This document shows, piece after piece, positions 62,434-64,000 of a stretch of 64,000 nucleotides of DNA. Positions within the stretch are counted from its first letter, which is position 1; the number at the start of each line of letters is the position of its first letter. The DNA comes from Prevotella communis (lineage in GTDB: Bacteria; Bacteroidota; Bacteroidia; Bacteroidales; Bacteroidaceae), in contig NZ_CP091792.1 of assembly GCF_022024115.1 (NCBI RefSeq), positions 1,984,001-2,048,000 of the forward strand, written 5' to 3'. The notes below the pieces were generated by a model, which saw nothing but the letters and a program-made list of their open reading frames with translations, was not told the origin of the DNA and did not search any database. A program made the translations under genes and the position numbers.

Positions 62434-62452
62434 GAAGTTAAGACATTAGATT

Positions 62453-63055
62453 ATGGAATATATATTGATTTTCATCAGCGCCATCTTCGTCAACAATATC
62501 GTGTTGGCGCAGTTCCTGGGTATCTGTCCCTTCCTCGGCGTATCTAAGAAGATTGACACCTCGCTGGGCATGTCGGCTGCCGTAGCATTCGTCATGGTGC
62601 TGGCCACGCTCGTCACCTGGCTCGTCCAGACCTACGTCCTCGTACCTGCCGGACTGGAGTATCTGCAGACCATAGCCTTCATCCTGGTTATCGCCTCACT
62701 CGTCCAGATGGTCGAGATTATCCTCAAGAAGGTATCACCCACCCTCTATCAGGCGCTGGGCATCTTCCTCCCGCTCATCACCACCAACTGTGCCGTGCTG
62801 GGTGTGGCTATCCTCGTCATCCAGAAAGAGATGAACCTGGGCCAGTCTATCGTCTACGCCCTCTCTACGGCTATCGGCTTCGGACTGGCGCTCACCGTCT
62901 TTGCGGGTATCCGCGAACAGCTGGAGCTCACCAATGTGCCCAAGGGCATGCGCGGCATGGCTATCGTACTGGTTTCTGCCGGTCTGCTGAGCCTCGCCTT
63001 CATGGGATTCTCGGGCGTTGACAACGGCTTGCGCGCCCTGTTTGGCCTGAATTGA
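62453..63055 (+). CDS. rnfA: Rnf electron transport complex subunit A
   Basis: 200 residues, six membrane helices. IFVNNIVLAQFLGICPFLGV and LITTNCAVLGVAILVIQKEM are the hallmark RnfA/NqrE segments with the Cys ligands of the membrane [2Fe-2S] cluster. Last gene of the operon in the order B-C-D-G-E-A. A large hairpin follows 11 bp after its stop. Confidence 0.95.
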   Translation: MEYILIFISAIFVNNIVLAQFLGICPFLGVSKKIDTSLGMSAAVAFVMVLATLVTWLVQTYVLVPAGLEYLQTIAFILVIASLVQMVEIILKKVSPTLYQALGIFLPLITTNCAVLGVAILVIQKEMNLGQSIVYALSTAIGFGLALTVFAGIREQLELTNVPKGMRGMAIVLVSAGLLSLAFMGFSGVDNGLRALFGLN

Positions 63056-63065
63056 TCATACTGAA

Positions 63066-63120
63066 GAGTGAAAAGTCAGGAAAAATTTCGCTGCAGTAGC
63101 AAATTTTTCCCTTTTCACTC
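63066..63120 (+). terminator. large hairpin after rnfA (repeat-derived)
   Basis: GAGTGAAAAG-TCA-GGAAAAATTT pairs with AAATTTTTCC-CTTTTCACTC: 20 paired bases with a 3-nt bulge and a CGCTGCAGTAGC loop. It sits between the rnf operon and galE. It may stop rnf transcription, although no classical T-run follows directly; its arm is repeated at 541-569. Confidence 0.55.
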
Positions 63121-63141
63121 TTCACTTTTCACTTTTATTCG

Positions 63142-63149
63142 TATCTTTG
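63142..63149 (+). promoter_or_regulatory. -7 box TATCTTTG of galE
   Basis: Consensus box, 26 bp before the ATG at 63176. Confidence 0.7.
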
Positions 63150-63175
63150 CACTTCAAAATCGCAAAACTATTGTT

Positions 63176-64000
63176 ATGAAACAGACGATCCTAGTGACTG
63201 GTGGTACAGGTTTTATTGGAAGCCACACAACCGTAGAGCTGCAGCAGGCAGGCTACGAAGTAGTAATTATCGACAATTTGTCCAACTCTAACGCAAATGT
63301 TATCGACGGTATCGAGAAGATCACCGGCATCCGCCCCGCTTTCGAGAAGGTGGACTGCTGTGATTTCGAAGCCCTCGAGAACGTATTCAAGAAATATCCC
63401 AAGATTGAGGGTATCATCCATTTCGCCGCCTCTAAGGCCGTTGGCGAGAGCGTAGAGAAGCCCCTGCTCTATTATCGTAACAACCTCACCTCGCTCATCA
63501 ACCTCCTGGAGCTCATGCCCAAGTACGACGTGAAAGGTATCATCTTCTCTTCAAGCTGCACCGTCTATGGCCAGCCCTCACAGGAGAATCTGCCCGTTAC
63601 CGAGAATGCGCCTATCCAGAAGGCTATGTCGCCTTATGGCAACACCAAGCAGATCAACGAGGAGATTATCCAGGACTATATCCACAGTGGTGCCAAGATC
63701 AAGAGCATCATCCTGCGCTATTTCAACCCCATCGGCGCACACCCCTCTGCCCTCATCGGCGAACTGCCTAACGGTGTGCCCATGAACCTCATCCCCTTCG
63801 TTACCCAGACAGCCATGGGCATCCGCCAGCAGCTGAAGATCTTCGGTAACGACTACAACACACCCGACAAGACCTGTATCCGCGACTATATCTATGTCGT
63901 AGACCTGGCTAAGGCCCACGTCAAGGCTATGGAGCGCGTGCTCGACATTCCCGAGTGCGAGGCTGTTGAGATCTTCAACATCGGTACCGGTAAGGGCCTG
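63176..64000 (+). CDS. galE: UDP-glucose 4-epimerase, N-terminal part (runs off window)
   Basis: 275 codons are visible, open at the window edge. Rossmann start ILVTGGTGFIGSHT (GxxGxxG), NAD site LVSNSN-type IIDNLSNSNANV, HFAASKAVGESVEKPLLYYR, catalytic SSSCTVYG and YGNTK (the Tyr-x-x-x-Lys pair), and CIRDYIYVVDLAKAH. It interconverts UDP-glucose and UDP-galactose for surface sugars. It has its own promoter and is not part of the rnf unit. Confidence 0.95.
   Translation, partial: MKQTILVTGGTGFIGSHTTVELQQAGYEVVIIDNLSNSNANVIDGIEKITGIRPAFEKVDCCDFEALENVFKKYPKIEGIIHFAASKAVGESVEKPLLYYRNNLTSLINLLELMPKYDVKGIIFSSSCTVYGQPSQENLPVTENAPIQKAMSPYGNTKQINEEIIQDYIHSGAKIKSIILRYFNPIGAHPSALIGELPNGVPMNLIPFVTQTAMGIRQQLKIFGNDYNTPDKTCIRDYIYVVDLAKAHVKAMERVLDIPECEAVEIFNIGTGKGL

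Overview
The window looks like a chromosomal segment of a Bacteroidota bacterium, most likely Prevotella or a close relative. The reasons are the repeated TAnnTTTG -7 promoter boxes, many lipoproteins with acidic residues just after the lipobox cysteine (the pattern linked to surface display in this phylum), a FeoA-FeoB fusion, a malic enzyme-PTA protein, VTC/DUF4956 genes, an rnfBCDGEA operon behind an rseC-like gene, and membrane-anchored TPR/AraC regulators. No rRNA, CRISPR array or prophage was seen. One IS4-family element is present.

Positions 1-21000 are an accessory surface region read almost wholly on the minus strand. Two TPR-TM-AraC regulator genes (20501 to 17038) are followed by a promoter module carrying a 62-aa membrane protein gene (16894-16706) and then six lipoprotein genes: three MACPF-type, one unknown, one PnrA/BMP-like binding protein, and one fusing a periplasmic-binding domain to a legumain-type C13 protease. 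After a terminator, a near copy of the same promoter module with a 55-aa membrane protein gene (6219-6052) starts a second unit: a lipoprotein, a C10 (streptopain-like) protease, an outer-membrane barrel and an S41 protease. An IS4-family insertion with a clean 7-bp target duplication cuts this second unit. Both modules carry the same pair of 7-bp direct repeats 21 bp apart next to the -33 box, so common control by the neighbouring AraC-type proteins is a reasonable hypothesis. A probable non-coding RNA lies just upstream at about 20605-21027.

Positions 21000-47000 hold mostly core genes: M13 peptidase and ABC-F; a TetR-SGNH-MBOAT unit; malic enzyme, FolK, a LysM glucosaminidase, phosphohexomutase, MtgA, an OmpA lipoprotein, ProS, FeoAB; a LacI-UxaA unit; and a VTC, DUF4956, DUF2490, Cthe_2159 unit. 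Two identical tRNA-Asp genes follow at 47011-47197.

Positions 47200-57300 hold three genes of unknown function with an MFS transporter, a DUF7017-UPF0102 protein, an aldo/keto reductase-amidohydrolase-Zn dehydrogenase set that resembles oxidative sugar catabolism, and a CLC channel. From 57439 to the end are an rseC-like gene, the full rnfBCDGEA operon and the start of galE.

Several families of short repeats run through the window: AATTGA-type, a palindromic CTCCCTCTC type, and AGCAAATTTTTC/CTTTTCACT. In places they supply start codons, stop codons or in-frame peptide. One 7-bp tandem array inside a MACPF gene could act as a phase switch.
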